This document shows, one piece after another, positions 1 through 8,272 of a DNA stretch of 10,096 nt (position 1 is the stretch's first letter; each line of letters opens with the position of its first letter). Origin of the DNA: Echinostoma caproni (Eukaryota > Platyhelminthes > Trematoda > Plagiorchiida > Echinostomatidae); contig UZAN01048922.1 of the NCBI GenBank assembly GCA_900618425.1, forward strand, positions 5,767-15,862, written 5' to 3'. The notes beneath the pieces are model-generated. The model was given only the letters and a program-made list of their open reading frames with translations. It did no database searches and was not told the origin of the DNA. The translations under genes and the position numbers were made by a program.

Positions 1-2
1 AT

Positions 3-866
3 CTCCACCCGAACATAACGTTGACACGCCACACTGAAACGCAAGACAGCATCGCCTTTTTGGATGTGGAAGTTTCACATCGAACCGATGGATCAATCAG
101 AAGATCTGTGTACCGGAAGGATACATGGTCCGGACAATATCTCCATTTTACCAGCTTTGCTCCAATGGGATATAAGATTGGTCTAGTTCGAACGCTATTC
201 TACAGGGCGCGGCTAATTTGCACAGCGGATACATTAGATACCGAATATGAAAAGATTAGAAAAGTTCTACACTCTAACGGATATCCGAAAGGGTTCATCT
301 CAAAGCACTCTCGACCTAACCATACTCGGGAAAAGATACCAACTGCAGATAAGATGAGAGTGGTCCTGCAATTGCCCTTCAAAAGTGCCTGATTACCAAG
401 AGCCTAAAATCGGCTGTTGAGCGGACCTACTACGCAGCTGACCCCATTGTTGTTTTTACAACCGCCCGGTTGCCAATACCATCGTTGAAAGAACCGCTAT
501 CTCTCCACGCCAAATCTAATTGTATCCATCAGTTCAAGTGTGGACGCTCGGCTATCTACATCGCCAGAACGGAGAGACAACTGCGTTATCGAGTAACCGA
601 GCACATCCCGGTCTAGCTTCAGAAAACAATGAGTGGAAACTTCGGAAGTATGAGGTCACCAATGACGCGTAGGAACCTCAGTTCGTCGATCACACAACAC
701 CTGGTCGAAAAGAAACAGTGTCATTCTGCGCGATGAATTCAGGATCCTCTACAACACAAACAACACCAAGGTTCTGAAATACGCCGAGGCACTAGCCATT
801 CAAAATTATCATCCCAAACTATGTAAACAGCGTGAATGGCTTATCACTCTGGCGCTACCTTGGTAA
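3..866 (+). pseudogene. Penelope-like element, 3' part of RT plus GIY-YIG endonuclease, broken by frameshifts and a stop
   Basis: Relic of a Penelope-like retroelement polyprotein; its 5' part lies left of the window. The first reading frame (3-392) reads through the end of the reverse transcriptase, with FLDVEVSHRTDG, VYRKDTWSGQYLHF and a cysteine-containing RARLICTADTLD segment, typical of the region after the RT fingers and palm. The frame then shifts near 381-390 and 386-613 continues as the linker and GIY-YIG-type nuclease: CIHQFKCGRSAIYIARTERQ, then RVTEHIPV. A TAG stops this frame at 614-616. The same frame resumes to about 716, then shifts again near 711-720 and finishes as FRILYN, YAEALAIQNYHPKLC and ALPW, ending with TAA at 864-866, the usual C-terminus of these proteins. 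The second half of the nuclease motif reads YIA instead of YIG. With two frameshifts and one stop it cannot make a working protein. The family call is strong; the exact lineage (for example schistosome Cercyon-like) is not determined. Confidence 0.85.
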
Positions 867-2174
867 GAAACGTGTTTGGTGAGTAATTTTGACCGCAGTC
901 TTTCTCCGCCTATGATTCTGTTATTTATTGACCATATATTAATGATCACATAGACTGCAGTGTGCACGTGTACAGATGCAGCGAAATTATCCAGGATACA
1001 TTGTGCAAACCTGTGTTTTTGGCTTCTTTATTCAAATTCGTTACGGGGAAACTATGCTTCCAAAATCTCAGTATAATAATCCTCGTAAGAAACGAATAAG
1101 TCCCTGATTTGTTCGTGTGTAGAAGACTATCGGGTTTCCCAGGCCAAGTCAGGTGAATTTTCTTGGGTAATCCACAACCGGAGCCTTCGGTTAGCCAAAG
1201 CCTGTCACGCTTCGAATTGGAGGGTGGTGCGAAAACCGCAATCTGTGCGGGCCGGTGTCCAGTTCGTCGGATCATGCGCTTTGTGGATGAGGTCGAACGT
1301 CAGAGATGCTCAACACCTCCAATCTGGGCACAACTTAGTGGATCGAAATCTTATCTGCTTTGAATAAAGTATAAGCATGGAATTCATGCTGCTTTCTTTT
1401 CTTGTCCCCGTGTATAGAACGTAAATAGAGATAAAGATATTTCGACGGATAAAGAAGATTAAATTACCAAGAACTGAAACTGTTTACGGGTCAATATATC
1501 ATTATTTATTCAGGAGAGTAAGTTTGTTCACGTCTGTATGCGGAAGGGTAAGATATAATTATTACGCGAATGAACATATGAGCTAATTTTGCATCTAAGC
1601 TCGAAATTCCTTATAACCGTAAATAGAAAGGCAACTAAAAGTTCGTACTCTTTTTGTTTCCTAAGTGCAAAAGGGTGCATGTAGTTAGCGCGTCAAAAAA
1701 GATCAGCTGTATCTTTTCGCACCGAGGTATTCTCACAAAAGGGCTAATCGCATGAAGTGAGTAAGCAGACATGAGTTTAAGCCAAAGTTGTGGTAAGGAT
1801 TGTGAAAATTCCGATATAACGTGGGAGTATTTTTTACGGAAAATGCAACAGATTTCAGGCTAACATCCACGGAGCTTCATGGGATACTCACCTTACTACA
1901 ACTGACCCCCGTAGAAGGATATGCTACTCTCATGAAGATCGTGACGTTTCATAGGATTTATGTGTAGCGGACATTTCCTGTGACAACCACTGTTTTGCGA
2001 GTGTGCGCCTTTAGGCTTGGCACAACCGAATGCGGACTGTACATGTTCGTGCATGATCGTCATTGACTGTCTGGGAGCTCATCTGCCATTCGATAGAGGT
2101 GGATTCACTTCCCTTTGGTTGGACAAATTTCGTCTTTGGTTGTTGAATCAGCTATAAGATTTCGTCCACGAAGC
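867..2174. other. Intergenic stretch with no recognisable gene
   Basis: No long reading frame here resembles a known protein. The part from about 1131 to 1375 is richer in G and C than its surroundings. It has a small imperfect hairpin (AACCG, 7-base loop, CGGTT, about 1176-1192) and an AATAAA-containing end near 1364, so it may be a piece of an unrecognised repeat or the tail of a transcript. A 66-codon plus frame and a 109-codon minus frame overlap in this segment; neither matches a family I know and both could be chance. The rest, roughly 1380-2170, is AT-rich sequence without visible structure. Confidence 0.5.
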
Positions 2175-2600
2175 AGTTTCTCTTTCTCATTGTCAACAAT
2201 ATTTATCGTGCTACCGTCTTGGTTGCCGTCCTTCGGTTATCCATTTAGTTAACCAACGAGGAATGGGCAAACGGAGATTACTATTCAGATAAAAATGTAG
2301 AAAGCAAGTAAACTAGATTTGTGCAGAAAGTGAATAGATACACAATCGTCACTGTTTATGACACTCAATCATAACATCCAATGTCTCTTGTCATTGATCA
2401 GTTTGGTCATGTGAACCCTAACCAAGAAACCTAATGCGAACCTAACGAACGAATCATGTGGGACTCATCACTGTTTGGCCACTTATTGCCTTCCTCCAAC
2501 TTCTGCCAGTCTCGGCAAACATTGCATACCGGGGGAGTCTATCCGGTGATATGCATGAGGAATCGATGGGGGGAGCTATCATTGCCGGCAGTAAGCCATC
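2175..2600 (-). mobile_element. RTE-clade non-LTR retrotransposon, 3'-end fragment D
   Basis: A decayed 5'-truncated retrotransposon end, read on the minus strand. Around 2500-2560 the minus strand reads YAMFAETGRSWRKAISGQT, matching the conserved block after the RT domain of RTE proteins (family pattern PRRAMF..VG..WKK..GGQT). Further along come FLG, GSHD, QETLDVMIECHKQ and RLCIYSLS, with stops where tryptophan is expected. The 3' untranslated part is shared with fragments A, B and C: a block around CTAAATG-x-ATAACCGAAGGACGGCAACC lies near 2220-2250 in minus orientation. A 16-base stretch (2352-2367) is identical to one in fragment A (4221-4236). It lies downstream of DDRGK1, in the same orientation. 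There are several indels, and the boundaries are approximate. Confidence 0.7.
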
Positions 2601-2970
2601 TTGGTAGGGTTTGAGTCCTTGGTTCCCCTCAAACTAGTTTGCCCAGCTGAGAAAGTGATAGTTGACGCATGTTTCTTCACCCATACTGGAGCCACGGATT
2701 AAAGGTGAACTCCTATTCTTATCAGATAATCGTTGCACCTATTCACGGGACATATGTCCGATTGCGTGAAAAGTCAGTTCGACAGGCCAAATTTAAAGAC
2801 GATACACGCAGAGTTAGCACACAACGTGTGGGTAATAACAAGTTGGAAGGGGAGAAAATGAGAGTAACTTCTTGCGTGCCTAAGTGGTTTGAGAAAGTTC
2901 TCTATATGGTTATTTGTTCAACAGCAGAATTCTTAAAACCGTTAACAAGAGACATTTTGAACCACATAAC
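2601..2970. other. No supported gene between fragment D and the DDRGK1 3' end
   Basis: Part of an uninterrupted 118-codon plus-strand frame (2669-3025) lies here and runs antisense into the DDRGK1 3' untranslated region. Its translation has no domain, signal peptide or family resemblance that I can recognise, and its composition is unremarkable. I treat it as a chance open frame. Confidence 0.45.
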
Positions 2971-2988
2971 GTTACAAAAAGACAGATT

Positions 2989-2994
2989 TTTATT
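2989..2994 (-). terminator. Candidate polyadenylation signal of DDRGK1
   Basis: On the minus strand this is AATAAA (TTTATT on the plus strand), about 160 bases after the DDRGK1 stop codon. A T/GT-rich run (TCTGTCTTTTTGT) follows immediately, as expected of a downstream element. This predicts a short 3' untranslated region of roughly 165-190 bases, with cleavage around 2965-2980. It is the first AATAAA I see after the stop, but no transcript evidence is available. Confidence 0.55.
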
Positions 2995-3155
2995 ACAACC
3001 CAAACAAAGAATCACAGATTCATAATCAGACACTGAATGTCGTTTGCTTTTCGGAAAATATGAGAAGGAAGAATTGTTTGAGTGCGTAGCTGTGTGCGTG
3101 TGTCTGTGTCACGTTGTGGGGAAAACGGGATGCAAAAGACAGTAGGCAAAACCGT

Positions 3156-3359
3156 TCAGTGTCGAGAGACTCCTGAGAGTCGAAGCAACTTGTTTCCGTT
3201 GGCCACCAGCTCAGCCAAAGTGACACGTCCACGTCTGGTAATAAACTGAGCCACGGCCTCATACTCGTCATCCGTAATGTACACAAATTTACCCCGGTCA
3301 TCCAATAGGCCTGTTAATTGTCCCGAAGCGAGCAGACTTTTTAATTTCTCGATACATGC
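3156..3359 (-). CDS. DDRGK1: DDRGK1 last coding exon: DDRGK motif and C-terminus
   Basis: Terminal coding exon of 204 bases: 67 codons plus TGA at 3158-3156. The acceptor is TTGTTTTACATTCAG, with a good pyrimidine-rich tract. It begins ACIEKLKSLLASGQLTGLL and contains the exact DDRGK motif at residues 20-24, followed by FVYIT, then AVAQFITRRGRVTLAELV. All correspond closely to human DDRGK1. The lysine of the motif (codon 3290-3288) aligns with human Lys267, reported as a UFM1 attachment site. The C-terminus (LLRLSGVSRH) is a few residues shorter than the human tail and differs from it, which is normal for this variable end. Confidence 0.95.
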   Translation of the reverse strand, partial: ACIEKLKSLLASGQLTGLLDDRGKFVYITDDEYEAVAQFITRRGRVTLAELVANGNKLLRLSGVSRH

Positions 3360-6300
3360 CTGAATGTAAAACAATAACAAGGGAGGGAAAGAAAACTATT
3401 ACCAACGAGAAAGTTCTTACTCACGAAGGGCCTATTGTTCGATTAGGAATGCGACAATCAAGCTCTTGGAACCTGGGACACCAGTCCATAAAAGGCTCCA
3501 GTTGAATAGGTCAGTTGTAGTGAAATATTACCAGCAATTTCCAACTGGTCATTATATCAAATGCTATCTCCACTAATCAGTTATCCTATTTTAAATTGTA
3601 GCTAGCGGTTCGTTAACGAGATGGACGAGGCCTCATGAAAAGATCTTTTTCGTTCTCAACTCTGGCTCCCGAATCGATCGAAGATTTATCACACGTGGTA
3701 TTGAGCAGGGCCAGGAAAAAGCAGAGCTCCATTCTACCTAGAACATCCCGAGGTCGCGGAAAGGAGAACGGCCATCAATCTGGTGGCTGGCCGTGAATGA
3801 GGCAGGGAAAGGGAAACCAAATAAGCGGTGGTAGTACTCGCGGACGTGATGGATTTTTCTGCGGCCAGCGTTCTCCCTCGAACAAGCCAAAGGAGTTGGA
3901 AGACGGTACTGTGAGGTGGTGATGGCGTCGCGCCACCAAACAATTACTGCCTCTTGTATCCTCGTGAGACACTGTGTACCATCTGAGGAGTACAAACTGA
4001 AATCCTCATTATTTTGGACACCCTAGAGTAGTTTCAGTAACAGCTTGAACAACCATTAACTATACACTTTCGTGAGCCGGTTTTCGTTTCCGTCTTTTGG
4101 CTGCTCATTTAGAGGAAGCAATAGGAGAAAGATCGGAAAGTTGAAAGTAGAGTCAAAGAGAAAACGGTAAATTTCAATGGACTAGGGTTCCAAGAAAAGT
4201 AAAAAGATGCATGAACGACTCTGTTTATGACACTCAGCCACATCTAATCAGTGGTCACATTGACTACAATGATCCCGAGGTCCATATCCAGGGAGCCCCA
4301 TGCGACCTACATGACCGAGTCTCCTGGTCAGGGTTTTCATACTCTCATGCCATGTCTTATTTTGACTACCCTTGTGGTTTTTCTACCCACTACCTGTCTC
4401 GACAAACACCGCGCACCGTGGCAATCCACTTGGTGGCATGCATAACACACGCCCCAACTAATGTATTCTATGGAGGTCGTTCACTTACCCCAGCGGTAGA
4501 CCGCGATTACTTAAAACTCTGTACCTAACCTCAGCATTGCTCGTCCGGTTGCGTCGCCAGATTCGTGCTATGCAGCGTAGACAGCGGCGTTCAAACACCG
4601 ACGATCCATATTTATCTTGTTTTCGTGATAGCCGAGTTTCTGCGCCGTATAGCAGCACTGGCCGAACTGCTGCAGCAAATACTCGACCCTTCGCAGACAT
4701 CTGGCGACAGAGATAGCTCAAGTTGACAAATGCTAACAGAGCCTTGTGGATGCTCCCTGACACTTCATCCGTGATGCGTTCACCAGGTGAGATATACCTG
4801 CTCAAATAGCAAAATTTTTTCTACTTTTTCCACCACTTTTCCAGTTGTATGGCAGCCCCCTGATTGACCGCTTCTCCCCTCCTGAAAATTGTTTCCTTCT
4901 ATGCACAATAAAGGGAATTGAAATAAAACGATAAAAGATAAGGCGTTTTCAGTGGTTTACAAAGTAATAAATGACGACACCCTAATCCTAAATATCGGAC
5001 GACAGGAAGGACTTCAAACCAGCTTGTTCTTACCCCAATATTTACTCTGCCCACGTTCCCACCAACCAAATCTGGTCCCAGACCATCTTAGAAGGACTAA
5101 AGCGCCAGAAGAAATTGTTAAATAAACCAAGGTGTAGGTAACATAATATTGCGGAGATGGTTTCTATCCTATATTAAGGTATTCACTGTACGAGATGGGG
5201 GCACAAATTAACGAAACTTGTGTGAAAATGATCGCGCAATGGGACGTAACGCGTGATTCGTATTTTGTGGCATATCACTGGGGTGTTGAAAAGAAAAAAT
5301 CAAACCTAAGCACGCACTCACTTCAGTTTTCATACCAAATTCGAGAGCTAGATGTTCGATCGAGATTATTTTAGCCGACTGAATGGTCGAGATCAGAAGA
5401 GCGTTGAATTCGGCTTCGGCTTTCCCGTCCCGTGGAATAGCTTCCGTCCCTTCTTCCTCAATGCTGAACTCTTTTTTCAAACGTTCATATTCTGCCTGTT
5501 CACGAGCCTCTTCTTCCGCTCGCCGTTTGGCCTCTTCAGCAGCCTATGAATAGAGCACAAAAATAAGTTCTTACCGGTCTAATTAGCGCCGTTGTAAAAG
5601 CATCAAAACAGGCAAACTAGAAAAATAGATTCATGTTAAAGGTGAATAGATATTCAGTATAGTGTGGTTTATCCAACCCTTATCCTCGCACTTTTGTGTA
5701 GCGATTTTGGTTGTTACCTTGTGATTGCTTATTTAGATGGAGTAGAGGGGAGAATTAGAATTCTGGAAGTAGTATCAAGCTAGAGACAGATAATTCGTGT
5801 AGACTCAAGTTGCGAAAAANGAAAAAAATGATTTGGTGAATCAGCGGCACTGTCTACGAAACTCAGCAATACCATGCAAGATCTACAACAATCGATGGTA
5901 CGGATTCTGAAGTCACCAACCAGGAGGTCCAACGCGACCCCCATGGCCAAATGCTCTCGGGGGAGGGGGTAATAGTTTTCCTACCCATAAATTTTTTCCA
6001 TCCAATACCCACCTCGACTAGAATTGCAGGTCGAAGATGCCTATTAGGTACGATGGAAAACATATGCCTTAGTCAACATATTCTATGGATGTTGAATATT
6101 TGTGCCGCAAGACCACGGCCACTGCTTCAAACTCCTCACTTCAACGCAGGGGGGATGACCGAACCACCTGCGGTGGGTCCTACAGACTTTCCCCGTAAGG
6201 CCCTCGGGTTTTGGTTTAGTGTTTTGTTCGCTAATGCGCTGAGTGTCGGTCAGCCCTTCGGGATCGGCCGTTCGTTCGATGATCCCAATTAAACTGGTGG

Positions 6301-8272
6301 GACGTAGACCTTATTGGCTGGGGCTGTCCAATTTATGGAAGTTGCAGCGATACACGAAGACATCTCCCACCGTCGCGAGCAAGACTCAAGTATATCGATC
6401 CTACGTTCGATTGGCGAAATTTCTGAGCAGCAAACTGCTGTTTACCGTGTTTCCTTCAGGGGTGAAAGGTGAAGACAAAAAGAAGCTAAGAGGTGCCAAT
6501 AAGCTGACCTTGTGAGAATGAGCTTTGGCTGACTTTCACGTATAGACCTTTCAGGTCTCATTGAGTCTGCAACTGAGAGGCCATACTGTACAGCATGCAA
6601 GGTCATGGAGGCCCGCAATCCACTACACCACGTCAATGTACAGTCTCGTTGTGATGGACGGATGCATCAGAACCGTTAATCACAGAAACTGACTATACCC
6701 GTCAATAGCACAAGTCGTAACAAGATCAATGAGATAACGTGGATGATAGCGATCGACTGAAACAGTTGAGTGTATGACTCCAAACATTTGTTCCAGTATA
6801 ACCTCATGAAAATAGATAACAGCCTTTCTGCTGCAGAGCGTAAAAAGCACAACCCAATGGACCAGGACCTCTAACTGTAGTAATGGGCACTGAAATTGGG
6901 ACAACAAAACGGTTATCCGGAGTGTGTGAATGAATGTGTTTATGTCACAGTATATGGCTATATGGAAAAGTTATCGGGCTATTTGTGCTCGCATGGTTAC
7001 GCGAACTACAAACCGAAGCGAAACCCATGATTGTCGTGAAGTGTTGACTGATTCTACGAAGAACTTATTCCACACTCCATTGTCGCTTTTGGTATCAATC
7101 CACAGAGAAATTCAAACTACCAAATGTACCTTGGTCCATTCACATCTAAAAAGCTGTCAATATTCACAGACTAACGGGAAATAACTCGTGAGTACAGAGA
7201 TGCATGTTGCCAAAAGCGTCCTCGAAAAAACACTAAAGAGACAAAAACAGACATCAAAATGTGTAAGGTGAAACAAATGGAAACCCGCCGTAGTTGTTGA
7301 TGATAATGATCTCTGCAATCGGTTTCTCTCCATTATCATTCCCCTTAACCATTTACATTCTTATCTCGTTGGTAATATGTTTTCTATTAATTTGGTGTCA
7401 AATATATAACGCTAAATAAAAATCAAAACAGCTATGATGGTTGTGAAAGTTGCTCTAACTCTTGTTTTTCATGGCTTAATCTCCCTAGTATCCATACTCA
7501 ACTTCTCCGGAATACCTAAATCTATCAGCTGGTTCTAATTGATCGCAACAAAGTTTCAGTGCCTGCACAAACTCCCATTCCTCTCGCAGAAATGCCTTGC
7601 AGCCAATTTCATGGCATCAATCGGGTTGGTAGAAAGAACAATAGTGGAGATCAAAAACCCACGGAATGGTTGACTCAAGACCCTGATAAAAATGATCAAG
7701 GGTCATGAAGAGCAATGTTCTAGCATTTACTCTCTTTCCTTATTTATATCACTTTCACATTTGTCGTGGGCTTCACTGCGTCCGTTGTATTATCATTTGA
7801 TTTGACCGCGAAAGCGAAACTAAATACCAAGGTACTCGACTGTTAAGTTCGTTGCTGCAAGACGATAGAAACTTTAAACTTACAGCAGCCGCAGCAGCTT
7901 GCTCTTCAGCCTCTTCTGCCTTTTTCCGTTTTTCTATTTCCTGATCTTCAAGCTTTCTTTGGTGTTCCCTGTATCGCTCCTCAGCTTCACGCTCCTCTTT
8001 TCTCCGCTCCTTTTCGGCAAGTTTTGCTGCTTTCTTTGTTCCTATTTTTTTCTTTGCTGGCTCCTGGTCAGCCCGTTCTCTCTCCGAGTCTGTAGAATCC
8101 TCAGGTTGAGCATGAGTTCTTGGATTTGCTCGTCTCACAACCCGAGCATCAGCATCCTCCTCATCCTCCTCAGCATCTGTACGCATACGTGCAGCAAGGC
8201 GACGATGCATCGGTTGGTTTCTCCGCGCTCCAGCCGTTGGAGCTACCGGCCGTCGGCGAATACGGGTCCCGC
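3156..8272 (-). CDS. DDRGK1: DDRGK1 (UFBP1), UFM1-ligase adaptor; three 3' coding exons with introns
   Basis: Spliced minus-strand gene; coding exons 8272-7884, 5543-5322 and 3359-3156 give about 270 residues of a protein of roughly 310 in human. DDRGK1 is an ER-membrane protein that, with UFL1 and CDK5RAP3, directs attachment of the ubiquitin-like UFM1 to targets such as ribosomal protein RPL26. It acts in ribosome quality control at the ER and in ER-phagy. The visible order matches the family: basic and acidic low-complexity region, long charged coiled coil, acidic EEEG segment, winged-helix-like C-terminal domain and the name-giving DDRGK motif. Both introns (7883-5544 and 5321-3360) begin GT, end AG and are phase 0. 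The exon opening at 8272 starts one base into a codon, so an upstream exon must exist. The N-terminal hydrophobic anchor is not in the visible exons. Both introns carry RTE fragments in sense orientation. No lesion is visible in any exon, so the gene is probably functional. Confidence 0.93.
3734..3995 (-). other. GC-richer block of unknown origin inside the DDRGK1 intron
   Basis: Within the intron between the last two coding exons, this stretch is richer in G and C than the intron around it and is open in more than one minus frame (69-85 codons). The longest frame contains SSDGTQCLTRIQEAVIVWWR, faintly reminiscent of the linker between endonuclease and RT in non-LTR retrotransposons. I cannot align the remainder, so this is a hint only. 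It sits directly downstream (minus sense) of the end of RTE fragment A, so it could be another repeat, an extension of A, or unique intron sequence. Confidence 0.3.
4025..4865 (-). mobile_element. RTE-clade non-LTR retrotransposon, 3'-end fragment A
   Basis: 5'-truncated retrotransposon relic on the minus strand, in the DDRGK1 intron and in sense with the gene. From about 4820 down the frame reads FCYLSRYISPGERITDEVSG, then AFVNLSYLCRQMSAKGRVF, AAVRPVLLYGAET and RRCLRCIARIWRRNRTSNAE: the conserved segment after the RT domain in RTE proteins (family pattern FTYLGS.ISPGG, LR.LWRR.DI, VLLYGCETW, RCLR.IAR). A frameshift near 4825-4840 separates this from VVEK. A TAA at 4487-4485 ends the frame. 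Beyond it the same frame continues as VNDLHRIH-stop-LGRVLCMPPSGLPR, ETGSG-stop-KNHKGSQNKTW and GLPGYGPRDH. A 3' untranslated part shared with the other copies runs to about 4025. Relative to copy B it lacks 12 bases just after 4244. Confidence 0.85.
4244..4618 (-). repeat. Inverted repeat arm 1 (374/375 identical to 9136-9510)
   Basis: Its reverse complement matches 9136-9510 base for base except at one position (4251 against 9503; C in minus sense here, T there). Both edges are sharp although both copies continue as related RTE sequence: about 27 of 37 bases match beyond the 4618 edge, and roughly 75% beyond the 4244 edge after a 12-base gap. The arm contains four in-frame stops of the old retrotransposon frame, all shared with the other arm. 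The 4.5-kb spacer between the arms contains two DDRGK1 exons. Confidence 0.95.
4866..5321 (-). other. DDRGK1 intron sequence upstream of fragment A; nothing recognised
   Basis: Between the donor of the 5543-5322 exon and the 5' truncation point of RTE fragment A. AT-rich, with no coding pattern, tandem repeat or strong hairpin visible. The true 5' edge of fragment A may lie slightly inside this stretch. Confidence 0.5.
5322..5543 (-). CDS. DDRGK1: DDRGK1 exon: end of coiled coil and start of C-terminal domain
   Basis: Internal exon of 222 bases (74 complete codons), with acceptor CTCTATTCATAG before 5543 and donor GTGAGT from 5321. It opens with AAEEAKRRAEEEAREQAEYE, continuing the heptad-like charged helix of the preceding exon. 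Next is LKKEFSIEEEGTE, which lines up with the human segment FVVEEEGVGE reported to bind UFM1. Then come ISTIQSAKIISIEHLALEF and GMKTE, matching the human helix pair with the SK[VI][VI] core that starts the C-terminal winged-helix-like fold. Phase 0 at both ends fits its neighbours exactly. The plus-strand open frames over this exon are shadows. Confidence 0.92.
5640..6165 (-). mobile_element. RTE-clade non-LTR retrotransposon, 3'-end fragment C
   Basis: Decayed 5'-truncated copy in the DDRGK1 intron between 7884 and 5543, in sense with the gene. In minus sense it starts near VEVRSLKQW (counterpart of AEVRYRVLSNR in A and B), passes a degraded block matching the A/B CTCCATAGAATA region, then reads RHLRPAILVEVGIGWKKFMG, the conserved PRRAML..VG.GWKK block. 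After a frameshift come HGGRVGPPGW, QNPYHRLL and ILHGIAEFRRQC, parallel to HVGRMGLPGYGPRD and the C-terminal end of B. The 3' untranslated block (CTAAATAAGCAATCACAAGG, minus sense, near 5720-5740) and an ACTATACTGAAT end near 5650-5666 match the tails of A and B. Two or more frameshifts and several stops make it dead. The N at 5820 lies inside it. Confidence 0.75.
5820..5820. other. Undetermined base in an A-rich run
   Basis: Single N flanked by A homopolymers (AAAAAN-GAAAAAA) in the 3' part of RTE fragment C. It marks a low-confidence consensus position in a draft assembly and does not affect any coding exon. Confidence 0.9.
6166..7883 (-). other. DDRGK1 intron remainder; unidentified, partly GC-richer block at 6166-6680
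   Basis: The part from about 6166 to 6680 is open on the plus strand for 113 and 90 codons in overlapping frames (5951-6292 and 6243-6515), with phrases such as FPRKALGFWFSVLF and GVKGEDKKKLRGANKLTL. Neither strand gives a domain I can name. It may be a piece of another dispersed repeat next to the 5' truncation of fragment C. A 75-codon minus frame at 6680-6907 and an 84-codon plus frame at 6930-7184 are likewise unrecognised. From 7185 to 7883 the sequence is AT-rich intron with a small imperfect hairpin at 7679-7704 (GACCCTGAT, 7-base loop, ATCAAGGGTC) and nothing else of note. Confidence 0.45.
7884..8272 (-). CDS. DDRGK1: DDRGK1 exon: charged N-terminal region and coiled coil
   Basis: Internal exon of 389 bases. 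The acceptor is TTTACCTAG just before 8272, with a weak pyrimidine tract, and the donor is GTAAGT from 7883. It starts with the last two bases of a Gly-like codon, then GGTRIRRRPVAP, comparable to the human Gly-Gly-Arg-rich stretch after the membrane anchor. There follow an acidic run (DAEEDEEDADA), a Ser/Asp/Glu patch, then KKIGTKKAAKLAEKERRK and a long Glu/Lys/Arg-rich helix with almost no proline, ending in a run of five alanines before the donor. IGTKK corresponds to human IGAKK. The exon ends on a complete codon. The reading frame stays open past the donor for about 36 more codons, which would add unrelated residues. The acceptor choice rests on the similarity of GGTRIRRR to the human protein; a slightly different start is possible. 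Confidence 0.9.

Noticed and set aside
3091..3118. GT-rich run resembling a microsatellite
   Set aside because: Too short and interrupted to be a real tandem repeat; it lies in the DDRGK1 3' untranslated region and on that strand is simply AC-rich.
3026..3301. 91-codon minus frame overlapping the last DDRGK1 exon
   Set aside because: It is in a different frame from the DDRGK motif and has no family match, whereas the overlapping frame matches DDRGK1 throughout.
4211..4528. 105-codon plus-strand frame, repeated almost identically on the minus strand at 9226-9567, looking like a conserved two-copy gene
   Set aside because: Both are antisense to RTE fragments A and B. The true protein homology is on the opposite strand, and the identity is explained by the shared 375-bp tract.
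5352..5549. 65-codon plus-strand Phe-rich frame
   Set aside because: Shadow of the DDRGK1 exon 5543-5322.
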